From assembly GCA_025642065.1 (NCBI GenBank), contig JAODUP010000849.1:27501-91500 (forward strand): a DNA stretch of 64,000 nt, written 5' to 3'. The translations under genes and the position numbers were made by a program. The notes beneath the pieces are model-generated. The model ran no database searches and had not been told where the DNA came from. It saw only the letters and a list, made by a program, of their open reading frames with translations. Origin of the DNA: Paralvinella palmiformis. Lineage: Eukaryota > Annelida > Polychaeta > Terebellida > Alvinellidae. Below are positions 51,166 through 61,422 of the stretch, in pieces. Each line of letters opens with the position of its first letter. Position 1 is the first letter of the stretch.

Positions 51166-51737
51166 CCATTTATAGGAAACACTAGACATTATCCGGAATG
51201 GCTTAGTATTCACCGTATGGTTTCTAATACATTCCGGTAGTTCATCCTAAACTTTTGATCCACGTATCCCGATTGTTCTATCGGGGTTCTCTTTCTTTCA
51301 CAAGAAGCATCCCTATACCTCATCTCAGTTTTCCCGTCGACGATTGTACGATTGGGGTTACTAAGCTAACTAATATTAAAATATATATGTATGACCTTGT
51401 TTAAATTATGTATGTATTTATTTAGACGGTTAATTATAGTCAAATATATATATATATATAGTTATCGTAGAATACTTAATCACTATGTGGGACTTACTTG
51501 ACCTCTAACCCAAAAAAAATCCCTCAAGTTTCACCTGTATTAGTATTCAGACACGTTGTATTGATATCAAATAGCTAGACATGACGGGGGGAGGGTTAGC
51601 CATTTTTAGCCATGTTTAGCTGTTATTGGCTAATTTTCTCTCGAGAATGAGAACTGTCTGGCATATTTGATAACGTTGTACTTTGAGTAATTATGTCAAA
51701 GTGGGCAATAACACCTGTTATAGACCCGACAGATGAT
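51166..51737. other. No recognisable feature
   Basis: Non-coding DNA. Confidence 0.5.
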
Positions 51738-51744
51738 GCTAATA

Positions 51745-51775
<31 letters not shown>

Positions 51776-51844
51776 CTATTATCATATGTGTGTGTTTGTG
51801 TTTGTGTGTGTGTCTGTGTGTGTGTGTGTGTGTATGTGTGTGTG

Positions 51845-51895
<51 letters not shown>

Positions 51896-51930
51896 TTTTT
51901 TTATTGTGTATGTGTGTGTGTGTATGTGTG
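51738..51930. repeat. (GAT)n, (GT)n, (AT)n, (GT)n compound microsatellite
   Basis: GAT units, then GT, AT and again GT runs. Confidence 0.95.
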
Positions 51931-52049
51931 AGACAGGGATTCATCAAGGTACCGATCCAAGTCAGAGACATTTTCACGGTGAGATTTGGAACTGTCTGCA
52001 TATCTGACTGGCTGGCTGACTGACTTTCCGTCTGTCTGTTCATCTTTTC

Positions 52050-52260
52050 TCCTCTTAAAATGTGTGTCTGTCTGTCTGTCCGTCTGTCAGTCGATCTGTC
52101 TGGCTACTTGGTTGTCTGTCTGTCTGCGTGGCTGAGTGCCTGACTCTGTGTTTGCTTGTCTATTCGTTCGGCTACGTGACTGCCTCACTATCCGTCTGGG
52201 TGTCTGTCTGCCTAGCTTCCATGGCTAGATATCTGACCGGCTGCCTGTTAATTTAGCTAT
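52050..52260. repeat. Degenerate (CTGT)n/(CTGGCT) tract
   Basis: Old CTGT-type array with many substitutions. Confidence 0.7.
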
Positions 52261-52704
52261 CTATCTACCTGATGCATCATTAGATGACAGGACAATGTGA
52301 GTGTGTATGATAGTGTGCGTAAGCGCGCATGCATGTTTATTTTTCCACTGAGGGCATATGTAGCGAGAGTTATGGGCGTCTCTCTCTCTCTCTCTCTCTC
52401 TCATAACTTTATCCCATTACCATCAGTAATTGACCCTAATCATAGCCATTATATCGTCAACAATGTTGGCAATTGGTATAGAGTTTTGCATAATGGCCGG
52501 TAGAGGTCAACACCTGTACTATAGATATATAAAAGGTATGGCGACGGCTTAACTGGTCAGATAATACCTGGTTATAATGGTTAATCGGGTGTGTGTGTAA
52601 ACATTATTATTATTATTATTATTATTATTAGTAGTAGTAGTAGTAGTAGTAGATTTGATTATCTGTCCATATTTGATTTTCTCTTTTCTCTTCATTCGGT
52701 TAAT

Positions 52705-52845
52705 ATCAGTTGATGAAGACGGACCCAGAGACAAACATACGGTTAATGTCAGTTGATGAAGACGGACCCAGATACAGACATACGGTTACTGTCAGTTGAT
52801 GAAGACGGACCCAGATACAGACATACGGTTACTGTCAGTTGATGA
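52705..52845 (+). repeat. 43-bp minisatellite, array 1 (about 3 units)
   Basis: Units run GTCAGTTGATGAAGACGGAC then CCAGAGACAGACATACGGTTACT. Three imperfect units, broken off at a GATGAAGGGGCGC junction. Confidence 0.85.
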
Positions 52846-52849
52846 AGGG

Positions 52850-53340
52850 GCGCATGCATGTTTATTTTTCCACTGAGGGCATATGTTACGAGAGTTATGA
52901 AGCGGTCCTAGACAACCTTTGTATTGATAATACACCCAGGACAGCTCTTCTGTCTTGATCGGCCCAGCAGCTCTTCTGTCTTGATCGGCCCCCTCTTCTG
53001 TCTTGATAAAACTTTACCCAGTACCATCAGTATTTAAAACCCCTAATCATAGCCATTTATGTCGTTGAAAATGGACCGGCAACATGGTTAGAGTTTTGAT
53101 AATGGCCCAGAGACAACATACTTTTACTGTAGTTATGAAGAGGCCCAGGCGCCCGGTTAAACGGGTCGGGATAATACCCCGGTTATAATGGTTAATCGGT
53201 TGTGAAGAGGGTAAAACAGACTTTATTATTATTATGAGAGGACCCAGAGACAGATAGGTTAGTATTTAGAAGACAAAGAGACAGACATACGGTTACTGCC
53301 CATTTTTGATGAAGACTGACCCAGAGACATACATTGGGTT
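52850..53340 (+). repeat. Scrambled copy of the flanking 52325-52790 segment
   Basis: 52857-52908 repeats 52325-52376. 53015-53220 repeats 52418-52620 with numerous small indels. CTCTTCTGTCTTGATCGGCC occurs almost three times at 52945-53006. Pieces of the 43-bp unit are interspersed. It reads like an error-rich consensus of the neighbouring sequence. Confidence 0.7.
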
Positions 53341-53342
53341 TA

Positions 53343-53690
53343 AACTGTCAGTTGATGAAGACGGACCCAGAGAAAAGACATACGGTTACTGTCAGTTGAT
53401 GAAGACGGACCCAGAGACAGACATACGGTTACTGTCAGTTGATGAAGACGGACCCAGAGACAGACATACGGTTACTGTCAGTTGATGAAGACGGACCCAG
53501 AGACAGACATACGGTTACTGTCAGTTGATGAAGACGGACCCAGAGACAGACATACGGTTACTGTCAGTTGATGAAGACGGACCCAGAGACAGACATACGG
53601 TTACTGTCAGTTGATGAAGACGGACCCAGAGACAGACATACGGTTACTGTCAGTTGATGAAGACGGACCCAGAGACAGACATACGGTTAC
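53343..53690 (+). repeat. 43-bp minisatellite, array 2 (about 8 units)
   Basis: Near-identical head-to-tail units. 43 is not a multiple of three, so the frames that run through it are not a repeat protein. Confidence 0.95.
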
Positions 53691-53814
53691 CAGAGACAGC
53701 CGACAAATGGTCGAGATAGGTCATTTCTTCTTTAAAAGCAGGAAGCTGGCTCCTGTCGGTGAAACGGCGAATCTGTTGTCCACAATAATGGCATTTTTAT
53801 TACGATCGTGGTGA

Positions 53815-53889
53815 CACCCAGCTGACGTCACAGTAGGAAGACAGTGCCGTTCTAGAACAGTCCCTCCTCCACATTTCGCCACGTGTTCG

Positions 53890-53920
<31 letters not shown>

Positions 53921-53960
53921 TCGGTCACGTGATCGACAGCGACCTCCTGTGGTATAGAGA
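53815..53960. promoter_or_regulatory. CRE and E-box cluster
   Basis: TGACGTCA at about 53823, CACGTG near 53881 and 53926, with a (CT)n tract between (53889-53918). The palindromic hexamers are bHLH-ZIP sites (family knowledge). No transcript start can be placed. Confidence 0.3.
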
Positions 53961-54119
53961 AACACTGTGAAACGTCTAGATCTAGATGTAGAACAGACCG
54001 AATATTATCCGAATTTTATACAAATGTCATTGGTAATTAGGATATCCATCTGTGAAGGAGCGCTTTTGTGTTTGCCTGTAAATGTGCATGTATGGATGTA
54101 AAATGTACTTATACATAGA
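53961..54119. other. No recognisable feature
   Basis: Non-coding DNA. Confidence 0.5.
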
Positions 54120-54146
54120 CATACACGCGCACGCGCGCACGCGCAC

Positions 54147-54212
<66 letters not shown>
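54120..54212. repeat. (CG)n/(CA)n(TA)n compound microsatellite
   Basis: Alternating CGCA units, a CA run, then a TA run. Confidence 0.95.
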
Positions 54213-54217
<5 letters not shown>

Positions 54218-54499
54218 AAATCATTAATTGCTTTAAATTAGTTTTTATTAACCATTACCGATGATCTAATGAATTCATCTTAACTCGACATCTACTGATG
54301 AGGCTACTGATGAGGCTACTCTCAACTTGACGTTTATGGTTTAAATGATTTGTTGTACCTCCACAGTCGTGGTAGATTTTCTAGCTAACATACAAGGAAA
54401 ACAATCCCCACCAAGGGATCGAGTTGTAGTCTGTGCCGATAAGTTGTGTCCATTTGGAATTATGTATTTACGTTTTGTACTTGTCACTTTATTAAAAGA
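54213..54499. other. No recognisable feature; 16-bp doubling near 54290
   Basis: CTACTGATGAGG is doubled head to tail at 54291-54320. Nothing else is seen. Confidence 0.45.
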
Positions 54500-54640
54500 C
54501 GATAGGCAAAAATGGTGAGTGAACCGAAAATGGTAACGAAGTAAATTGACCAACGAACCACCCGCCAATCGCAGCTAGGCCATTATTTGAACCCGGGTAA
54601 TACGGATCAGTTTCCAACCGCGCTACTAACGAGCCACGAT
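54500..54640 (-). mobile_element. tRNA-derived SINE, family 1-like
   Basis: On the minus strand: GTGGCTCGTTAGTAGCGCGG, then B-box-like GGGTTCAAATAA. The body is more worn than in other copies. Confidence 0.6.
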
Positions 54641-54824
54641 CAACATATATATGATATATAAGTTAATAAACCCGCGCCCGAATTTCGTGTTGATGTTTTT
54701 GTGTGTTACGCTTTAATTGAGTATAGCGTATCAATTTCAATATGTTACGAACAACATTATAAGTCTATCAGTGACAGTCCCCTGAATACCCATCTGAATT
54801 CATCTCCATTAGAAAATAATCTTC

Positions 54825-54995
54825 GAAATTTAGTTCATTCAGTCAGATACTGTTGCAGGTACTAGTGTCTAGGCTCAAGTCGTATGGCGATTGTGTACTT
54901 AGTTTAGCATCTACGATGTGTTAGAACATGTTGTCGTTGGATATTATAAGTCCAGTCTATGCTGGAAAGTTTAAATAGGTTCTAAAACTCACCCG
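54825..54995 (+). mobile_element. L2-like LINE C-terminal fragment
   Basis: Reads FSQILLQVLVSRLKSYGDCV, then a shifted LWN-type region and CTAAAACTCACCCG. It aligns with 8280-8450 and with the minus-strand LINE near 61500-61680. Confidence 0.75.
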
Positions 54996-55190
54996 TCCAA
55001 GGTCGCATTCACAGTAAATAATATGAGTTGGTCAAATTTCAGAATGGGTTTCAGATATATCTTAATAGAGCATAACTGTATGTTTCCTTGAATGATTCCT
55101 GATACCAATAACGTTATTAAATCCATATTATTATTATTATTATTATTATTGTTGCTGTTGTTCATCATCATTATCATCACACCGTAGTGA
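54996..55190. other. Non-coding with short (ATT)n at 55131-55151
   Basis: No gene was recognised. Confidence 0.5.
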
Positions 55191-55394
55191 TCATGTTGTC
55201 AAATGAGTTATCAGAATCTCTGGATCTGTATTTATCCAGACTCTTCGTTGTTGATCGGTAGAAATGAGACATCCGTTGAAATCGCTGACCGTTGAACTAG
55301 TTGCTTCGGATGTTTCATCCACGTTTATACTTCCAGTCACGACGCCGGATGCTAGCTGTGAGAGGGTCGACGACGTCAGATCCGTTGAGAACAA
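55191..55394 (-). CDS. Candidate 3' terminal exon, unknown protein
   Basis: On the minus strand a frame of 67 codons (LFSTDLTSSTLSQLASGVVT near the start) ends in TGA at 55191. It is GC-richer than its surroundings and serine/threonine-rich. AG acceptors with some pyrimidines (GCCTGTAG, GCGTCAG) lie just upstream, but no ATG does. No homologue is recognised; a chance ORF is possible. Confidence 0.25.
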   Translation of the reverse strand: MFSTDLTSSTLSQLASGVVTGSINVDETSEATSSTVSDFNGCLISTDQQRRVWINTDPEILITHLTT

Positions 55395-55429
55395 CTGACG
55401 CTACAGGCGACCGAGTAACTGACAGGAGA

Positions 55430-55502
55430 GCTAACGTATAGGACAGGTCAGCTAACAGACAGGACAGGACAGCTAACAGATAGGACAGGACAGCTAACAG
55501 AG
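55430..55502. repeat. Short minisatellite GGACAGGACAGCTAACAGA
   Basis: Three to four imperfect units of 22-25 bp. Confidence 0.8.
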
Positions 55503-55866
55503 AAATATTACTGACAACGACATCGACAACAAAGGAGTATTGGCAACAATAAAATCAACAACAGTAATAACAATACTAGTGAGCGAAGCAACATAATTTG
55601 TGTAATTTAGCAACGAAACGAAAGCGGGTCACTTCACTCGTATAATAAACGTGAACAACGAGTTGCGTAGGAACCTTAAGCAAGAACCATCTCCATCAGC
55701 CGATTAGAACCACTTACCTCAGCACTGTTGGCATATTAAGAACTACTGCTATAGTCGATGCCATCGGCCGTTGGAGCTGTCGATGTTGGTAGCAGATCAA
55801 CGAGGTTCTACTGCACGTGACATAGCAAGGCCAAAGAATAGCCATACCATAAGGACGTTCAGAGGG
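55503..55866. other. No recognisable feature
   Basis: CAA/AACA-rich then ordinary non-coding DNA. Confidence 0.45.
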
Positions 55867-56413
55867 CTATACTATAGAGCTATTACTTAACGTAAACATA
55901 GCAACAAACATACAAACATCGGTGTTTGTCCACTTCTTCTTCTCGCCGACATTTGGCCTTCGTATCTTGGCTAAAGAATCATCCGGGGATATAGCGTGGA
56001 TTAGTGGTTCGTCATCACGCCCACGAACGGCAAAGCTCTCGCGCCGAGAAACACCTGTCAGGGGCGCAGGTGTCAAAACGAGCATATTTAGCCGGCGAGG
56101 AGCATTAGCAACTGGCCCGCTGTCTATATATCCGTATGTTTGTAAGTATGCATGTATGTATGTACGTACGCACGGGTGGATAGATGGATGTAGGCATTCG
56201 CACTGTCCGTTTGCGACCACGGCTGGACAGCTGCATCTGCGCGAACTCGTCATCACCGACATCGCTAGCATCTTTCGGCCTATCGTTTACTCGAGCACAC
56301 ACCGATCGTCGGACGTCAGCTCTTAACTGATTCGCTACCCACGGGTTGTGCCCACGTCGAACGAGTTCGGGATAACATCGTCGTGAAAGTTTGACGTTCG
56401 ACATACGACACAA
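55867..56413. other. GC- and CpG-rich island with long frames on both strands, possible exons
   Basis: Plus strand: 134 open codons at 55922-56323, with a donor GTAAGT at 56142 after KTSIFSRRGALATG. Minus strand: 102 open codons at 56105-56413 (ATG at 56404, MSNVKLSRRCYPELVRRGHN), and a frame at 55867-56271 that includes SRRESFAVRGRDDEPLIHAI after an acceptor-like CGCCCCTGACAG. Joining minus-strand 56170 to 56054 keeps phase. I cannot decide the strand. A CpG-rich regulatory island is the alternative, and GC-rich DNA has few chance stops. Confidence 0.3.
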
Positions 56414-56862
56414 ACATTTGGAAATGATTAACCACTTAACAACCAGGTACGTGTTCTTTGTTTACGTTTACGAAACAAACACCAAATGATTTAATCGTAG
56501 TAGTAGTTATGTCAGCGCTAGATGTAGGGGAGGGGGAGTGGGGTGGAATAGCATGTTAAAGGGTTACCCAAGAAAATGCATGAAACAAATATATTTAAAA
56601 TACAAATGTACCCGTGTGCAAGTTTTCGAGTGCGAAAACGAGTATCTCTGATAGAATTTTGTATTATTTCTAATGCTGTTTAGAACGGTGAATGTTCAAT
56701 TGAATAAATATACCTGGGGTGTGTCTTTTATTGTGGGGATTAGGAGAGATGGAGAGGGGGGGGGGAAGTGAGAAAGAGAGAGAATTAGGGAAGGAGAGCG
56801 AAAGAAAGAGCATTTTATTAGCTAGTTATTGGTTAGTATGTTGATTGTTTGATTGATTGATT
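56414..56862. other. No recognisable feature
   Basis: Purine-rich patches (AGAGGGGGGGG near 56755) but no gene. Confidence 0.5.
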
Positions 56863-56916
56863 GTTTAACTGACTGACTGACTGACTGACTGACTGACTGA
56901 CTGACTGACTGACTGG
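56863..56916. repeat. (GACT)n microsatellite
   Basis: About eleven GACT units. Confidence 0.95.
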
Positions 56917-57282
56917 TTTATTCATGCTCGTCGCATTGGCCTAACCATTGTGCATTCACGTTAAGCGAATCTATCAATGGGTGGGAAGATGGGTGAGAAG
57001 ATGAGTGAGAAGATCGTTGCACAGATGGATTGATACATACGATTTCCCTGGTTCGGAGCCAAATTATTTCAAAAGACAGACTAAATGATCTGAGAAGAAT
57101 GCAGAGGTAATGAAGTGAATTGAAAGCTGAAGGTCTATTGGGTTAAATAAATGAATGAACAAGTGACTGAATAAAGTTCCCAATTAATTAATACATTTAT
57201 TAAGGAGTAAATGTTTGTTTGTGTATGTGCCTGTGTGCGTGTTTAACTTGTGCTTAAGCATCCGTGGGTACGTGTATGCATG
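56917..57282. other. Non-coding; possible worn family 1 SINE at 57075-57135
   Basis: GGTAATGAAGTGAATTGAAA recalls the minus-strand GGTAATGAGGCGAAGTGAAA of the SINE at 162. Too short to be certain. Confidence 0.3.
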
Positions 57283-57769
<487 letters not shown>

Positions 57770-57876
57770 CTTCCTTCTCTCTCTCTCTCTCTCTTTATAT
57801 ATCTCTCTTTATTACGTACACTATCTATTTATCTCTCTCTCTCTCTCTCTCTCTCCCCTCTCCCCCTCTCTCTTTT

Positions 57877-57907
<31 letters not shown>

Positions 57908-57952
57908 CTCTGTCTCTCTTTCTCTCTGTTTCTGTCTCTTTTGTCTCCCTTC

Positions 57953-57992
<40 letters not shown>

Positions 57993-58055
57993 TACTTCTC
58001 CCCCCCTCTTCCCACTTCTCCCTCTCTCTCTCTCTCTCTCTCTTCCTACTTCTCT
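57770..58055. repeat. CT-rich microsatellite cluster with (CTAT)n
   Basis: Almost pure pyrimidine strand over about 285 bp. Confidence 0.95.
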
Positions 58056-58154
58056 CCCTTTCTCTGGGTTTGTATGTGTGTGTCTTACTCCTCCACAATT
58101 ATCTCCCTCTGTGCTTCTCTCCTATTCTGCCACTCCCTCCCCTCTTCTCTCTCA

Positions 58155-58303
58155 CCTGACGGATGATGTTGATCATCTGGTGGATCTCTATAATAGTACA
58201 CTGAGGGACATTGAGCATGCACCATTAAGGATAAAGGAAATGCCAGGAACACCACTGCTTCCTTGCCTCTGCTAAATTGGAAGAGTACAATACAAAGATC
58301 CAA
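58155..58303 (+). mobile_element. L2-like LINE ORF2 fragment (linker region)
   Basis: Reads DHLVDLYNSTLRDIEHAPLR and IKEMPGTPLLP, then after an internal deletion CTGCTAAATTGGAAGAGTAC. It matches 63555-63880 on the minus strand up to the same SINE junction. Confidence 0.8.
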
Positions 58304-58614
58304 GCTGTGTTAGCGCAGTTGGTTAGAGCGTAAAACTCGTAACCTCAGGGTCGGAGGTTCGAGGCTTGGGAGTTGCAATGCTGTCATGTGGCGACTGGTT
58401 CACTCATCCATAAAAATGAGAACCTGACAGAACGTGATGGCTATGTGTTTGAGTAATGCTTTGCATCTATAATGGCAGCATGCGTGTATACTCCCTTCGA
58501 AGTTAAGATGTTTTCTGGATTGGAACAGATCTGAACCAGGGATAATAATACTGTTAAGTGCCTTAGAGCAGCTATCTAGCTGAATTGGGCGCTATATAAA
58601 TATCAATTATATAA
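58304..58614 (+). mobile_element. Long tRNA-derived SINE, family 2
   Basis: tRNA-like head with A box TAGCGCAGTTGG (58311-58322) and B box GGTTCGAGGC (58356-58365). The body includes GTCATGTGGCGACTGG and CTCATCCATAAAAATGAGAA, and the end is GGGCGCTATATAAATATCA. A second copy lies at 63232-63547 on the minus strand. The 3' end resembles that of the L2-like LINEs here, so they may share the same reverse transcriptase (inference). Confidence 0.8.
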
Positions 58615-58804
58615 TGCAGGTTTGTAAATCAACATCGTTAATATTGATAATCTATTTTTAAATAATATATCGACGTTTAAAAAAGGTTTTTGTTTTATAG
58701 TGGGCCTAAACGGTTTATATAAATATTTTTCATTCACGAAACATTATTGAATGCGATAATCTTCACGCATCTATGTGTGAGTGCGTATAACTGTGTAAGC
58801 ATGT
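58615..58804. other. No recognisable feature
   Basis: The LINE does not resume after the SINE here, unlike the other copy. Confidence 0.5.
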
Positions 58805-58875
58805 ATATATATATATATATATATATATATTGTGTGTGTGTGTATGTGTGTGTGTGTGTATGTGTTTGTGTGTGT
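58805..58875. repeat. (AT)n(GT)n compound microsatellite
   Basis: AT run then interrupted GT run; a G11 tract follows at about 58885. Confidence 0.95.
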
Positions 58876-59250
58876 CCAGATGAGGGGGGGGGGGGCTGTA
58901 TCGTGACCAATACTGATACCGCTGTTATTTATTGTCTTCTATCCACCACAAACAACACAATATAAATTGTCATAGATCCTGATATAACGGCATCATTATA
59001 TCAGTGATATACATTAATATTTTTTACATTTAATCACTCTCTGTGGCTATGAACACAAATATTTATTATACTTTGAATACCAGTATTTGGTTATACTGAT
59101 AGACATATACTAATACAGCACACATACACTCAGACACGCACTCGCACGTACCAATGCTCATGCTTATGTACCCATAATCTGACAGACATACGCGAATACA
59201 CGCATCAAGTTCCACATACACGAACAGACACAAACACACACCCTACACAC

Positions 59251-59252
<2 letters not shown>
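58876..59252. other. No recognisable feature
   Basis: Non-coding; CACA-rich towards 59225. Confidence 0.5.
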
Positions 59253-59308
<56 letters not shown>

Positions 59309-59309
59309 G
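59253..59309. repeat. (AT)n microsatellite
   Basis: AT run directly upstream of a SINE head. Confidence 0.95.
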
Positions 59310-59311
59310 TA

Positions 59312-59484
59312 ATGCTGGCGCCTCCGTCGTCTATTTGGTAGCGCGTTGGACCACAGATCATTACCACCTGAGTTCGAATCTCAGCCTGGGCATATCTAAA
59401 GGTTGTTTCATCTTTGAATTCGCTTATATTCCTTGCATGTCGCTCAGCCCATATAGCCTACCACGTTCACAGAAGTGGCCGAAC

Positions 59485-59485
<1 letters not shown>
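59312..59485 (+). mobile_element. tRNA-derived SINE, family 1
   Basis: Head TATTTGGTAGCGCGTTGG and B box GAGTTCGAATCTC (59370-59382), then GGTTGTTTCATCTTTGAATTC and the CGTTCACAGAAGTGGCC end. It is the best preserved promoter pair among the family 1 copies, bracketed by (AT)n on both sides. Confidence 0.8.

Positions 59486-59487
<2 letters not shown>

Positions 59488-59546
<59 letters not shown>
59488..59546. repeat. (AT)n microsatellite
   Basis: AT run directly downstream of the SINE. Confidence 0.95.
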
Positions 59547-59547
<1 letters not shown>

Positions 59548-60729
59548 TTATACACCCCCGCACACATACACATACTTTCGTTTAGATGATCACATTCAAT
59601 AATGTTAGTGATTTTGTATTGGCTGAAAGAATATTTTATCGCCACATCAGTAATGTGTATAATAGGCAACGCTCGTTAGTAATGTGCGACAGATATAGAG
59701 GGTTGTGTGCAGCCACTGATGACACGAGCTTCATAATAAAAGAACATTCATACAAGTGTCACCAAATGAGGTTACTCAGCAGGCTAGTTATTTATCTTGA
59801 AATGGGGATATTCTTCATAGGGAAATCAAAACAAAAACATGGCACATTCAATTTCAATTCATTTTCTTTCTAACTAACACGCAATTGCCTGGAGAACAAC
59901 CTTCAAATGCAGTGTAATATGAAGTGGAAGATGAAACATCCTATACATAATGTTTGGCCACGATTTCAATCTAAGAGATATTCTAAGAGATATTCTAGCA
60001 AGCTAACATAGTCCTCTCTTTCGATAAGAGGATGTCGGCGATTTGGCACTTCATCTGAAAAGTTAATTATTCTGGAGACAAGATGGCTGCCATTCTGTGA
60101 CTGTCAGCCCAACGGCTGACGGTCTTTGGAAATCCTACGTCACATCCAGTAGGCGGCGTCGTTAATCGAATGGTCGGCGTATTTAATTGTGTGACATTAA
60201 ATGTGATCGTTTGATTCATGGCCAGTTAGGTATGAACGACCTCTGTGATAAGGATTCTGGCAGGATTCGATGGTAGTCGCTCAAAGGATTATTTATCTCG
60301 GACGAGCTTTAACAAACGTCTTTGTTCGATAACGTCTGCTCTTTGATCTTCGATTGATGCGCAGTCGGTAGAGCGGTTAAACGTGATGGCGATAACTGGA
60401 TAAATAAAGGGGTCGATATTTATGTATGTGAGTCATGTTTCTTTAAAACAAAGATGGTCAGACAGGTGGATGACAGGACAGACAAATTTGGGGGCTAATA
60501 AATCAATATCCGGGTAAAGGACATCATATAATGATAGCCATTGGGTGTTTGTAATAGAACACCGTCCTGAAGTTAGGGTTGGGAGTTCGCTGACTCAGTG
60601 GGGAATACAGTGAGGGAGTGTGGCACTTTCGTTTCTGCCATGAATGAACCATAATCTGTTGGATGAATCTTCAAGGAATTAGACGGAGGGTTAGGCGTAT
60701 TCAACCCTCTCTACACCCACTCTTTCTAA
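59547..60729. other. Mostly non-coding; small hairpin at 60099-60124
   Basis: A 95-codon plus-strand frame (59586-59873) has a real ATG but no recognised motif. AAGATGGCTGCC lies at 60080 and a hairpin GACTGTCAGCC/GGCTGACGGTC at 60099-60124. The 60000-60420 block is somewhat GC-richer. Nothing firm can be assigned. Confidence 0.3.
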
Positions 60730-60845
60730 ATCTCTGGTGCGCGCCCACGCACACGCACGCACGAACGCACGCACACACACACACACACATACACACACAC
60801 TCACTCACTCACTCACTCACATACACACAAACACTCAAACACATA
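60730..60845. repeat. (CG/CA)n, (CACT)n microsatellite
   Basis: Alternating CGCA units, a CA run, CACT units and a CA end. Confidence 0.9.
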
Positions 60846-61330
60846 TAGTCACCTGCACACTTGGTTTTTTCCCTGTCTGTAAAAGGGAAGTGACGTTGAA
60901 CCAGCAAATGAAGATTTCATGACGATTCACTAGGTAATAGGTTCACAGCGTCCTCTTTTTCCACTAAAATCCGTACTTTCTCATTAGTCCTAGTATCAAC
61001 AAACTAATCGGGAACAGTAAAAATAAAAGCCGATCCGGATTAATAGAAGATATTCAACCATCAGTATTCACTCGTCTTGTAATTCTTCATCAGTTTCAAT
61101 TACACGAAGACGATAAATATTTATGGACATATCATGATAACATCATCTTAACGAAGTAGGCCATTGTTTTCCAGACGACTACATCATCGAGCTTAGTTAC
61201 GATGTTATAAGTTGATTTATAAATCAACATTCTTGTCAAGTCTCCAGATCGACAACGGAAGGTTTGTGTATTTGTGGGTTCTAGTAAACCATCAACAATT
61301 ACTTAACATTAATGTGGAAATATCTCTCCC

Positions 61331-61332
<2 letters not shown>
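60846..61332. other. No recognisable feature
   Basis: Non-coding DNA. Confidence 0.5.
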
Positions 61333-61377
<45 letters not shown>

Positions 61378-61422
61378 TTGCGTGTGTGGGGGTGGGTGGA
61401 TCTCTCTCTCTCTCTCTCTCTC
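61333..61422. repeat. (AT)n(GT)n(CT)n compound microsatellite
   Basis: Three dinucleotide blocks next to the inverted ATT tail of the LINE. Confidence 0.95.

Noticed and set aside
52705..53690. CRISPR-like array
   Set aside because: Units are head-to-tail with no variable spacers, and the context is eukaryotic.
53611..53814. 67-codon frame through the minisatellite end
   Set aside because: It starts inside the 43-bp array, and the period is not a multiple of three.
58304..58375. Possible tRNA gene
   Set aside because: A and B boxes are present, but the anticodon arm and acceptor pairing fail, and the sequence continues into a repeated SINE body with a second copy at 63547.
59586..59873. 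95-codon frame with ATG
   Set aside because: No recognisable domain, AT-rich codons and no upstream signals. It cannot be separated from chance.
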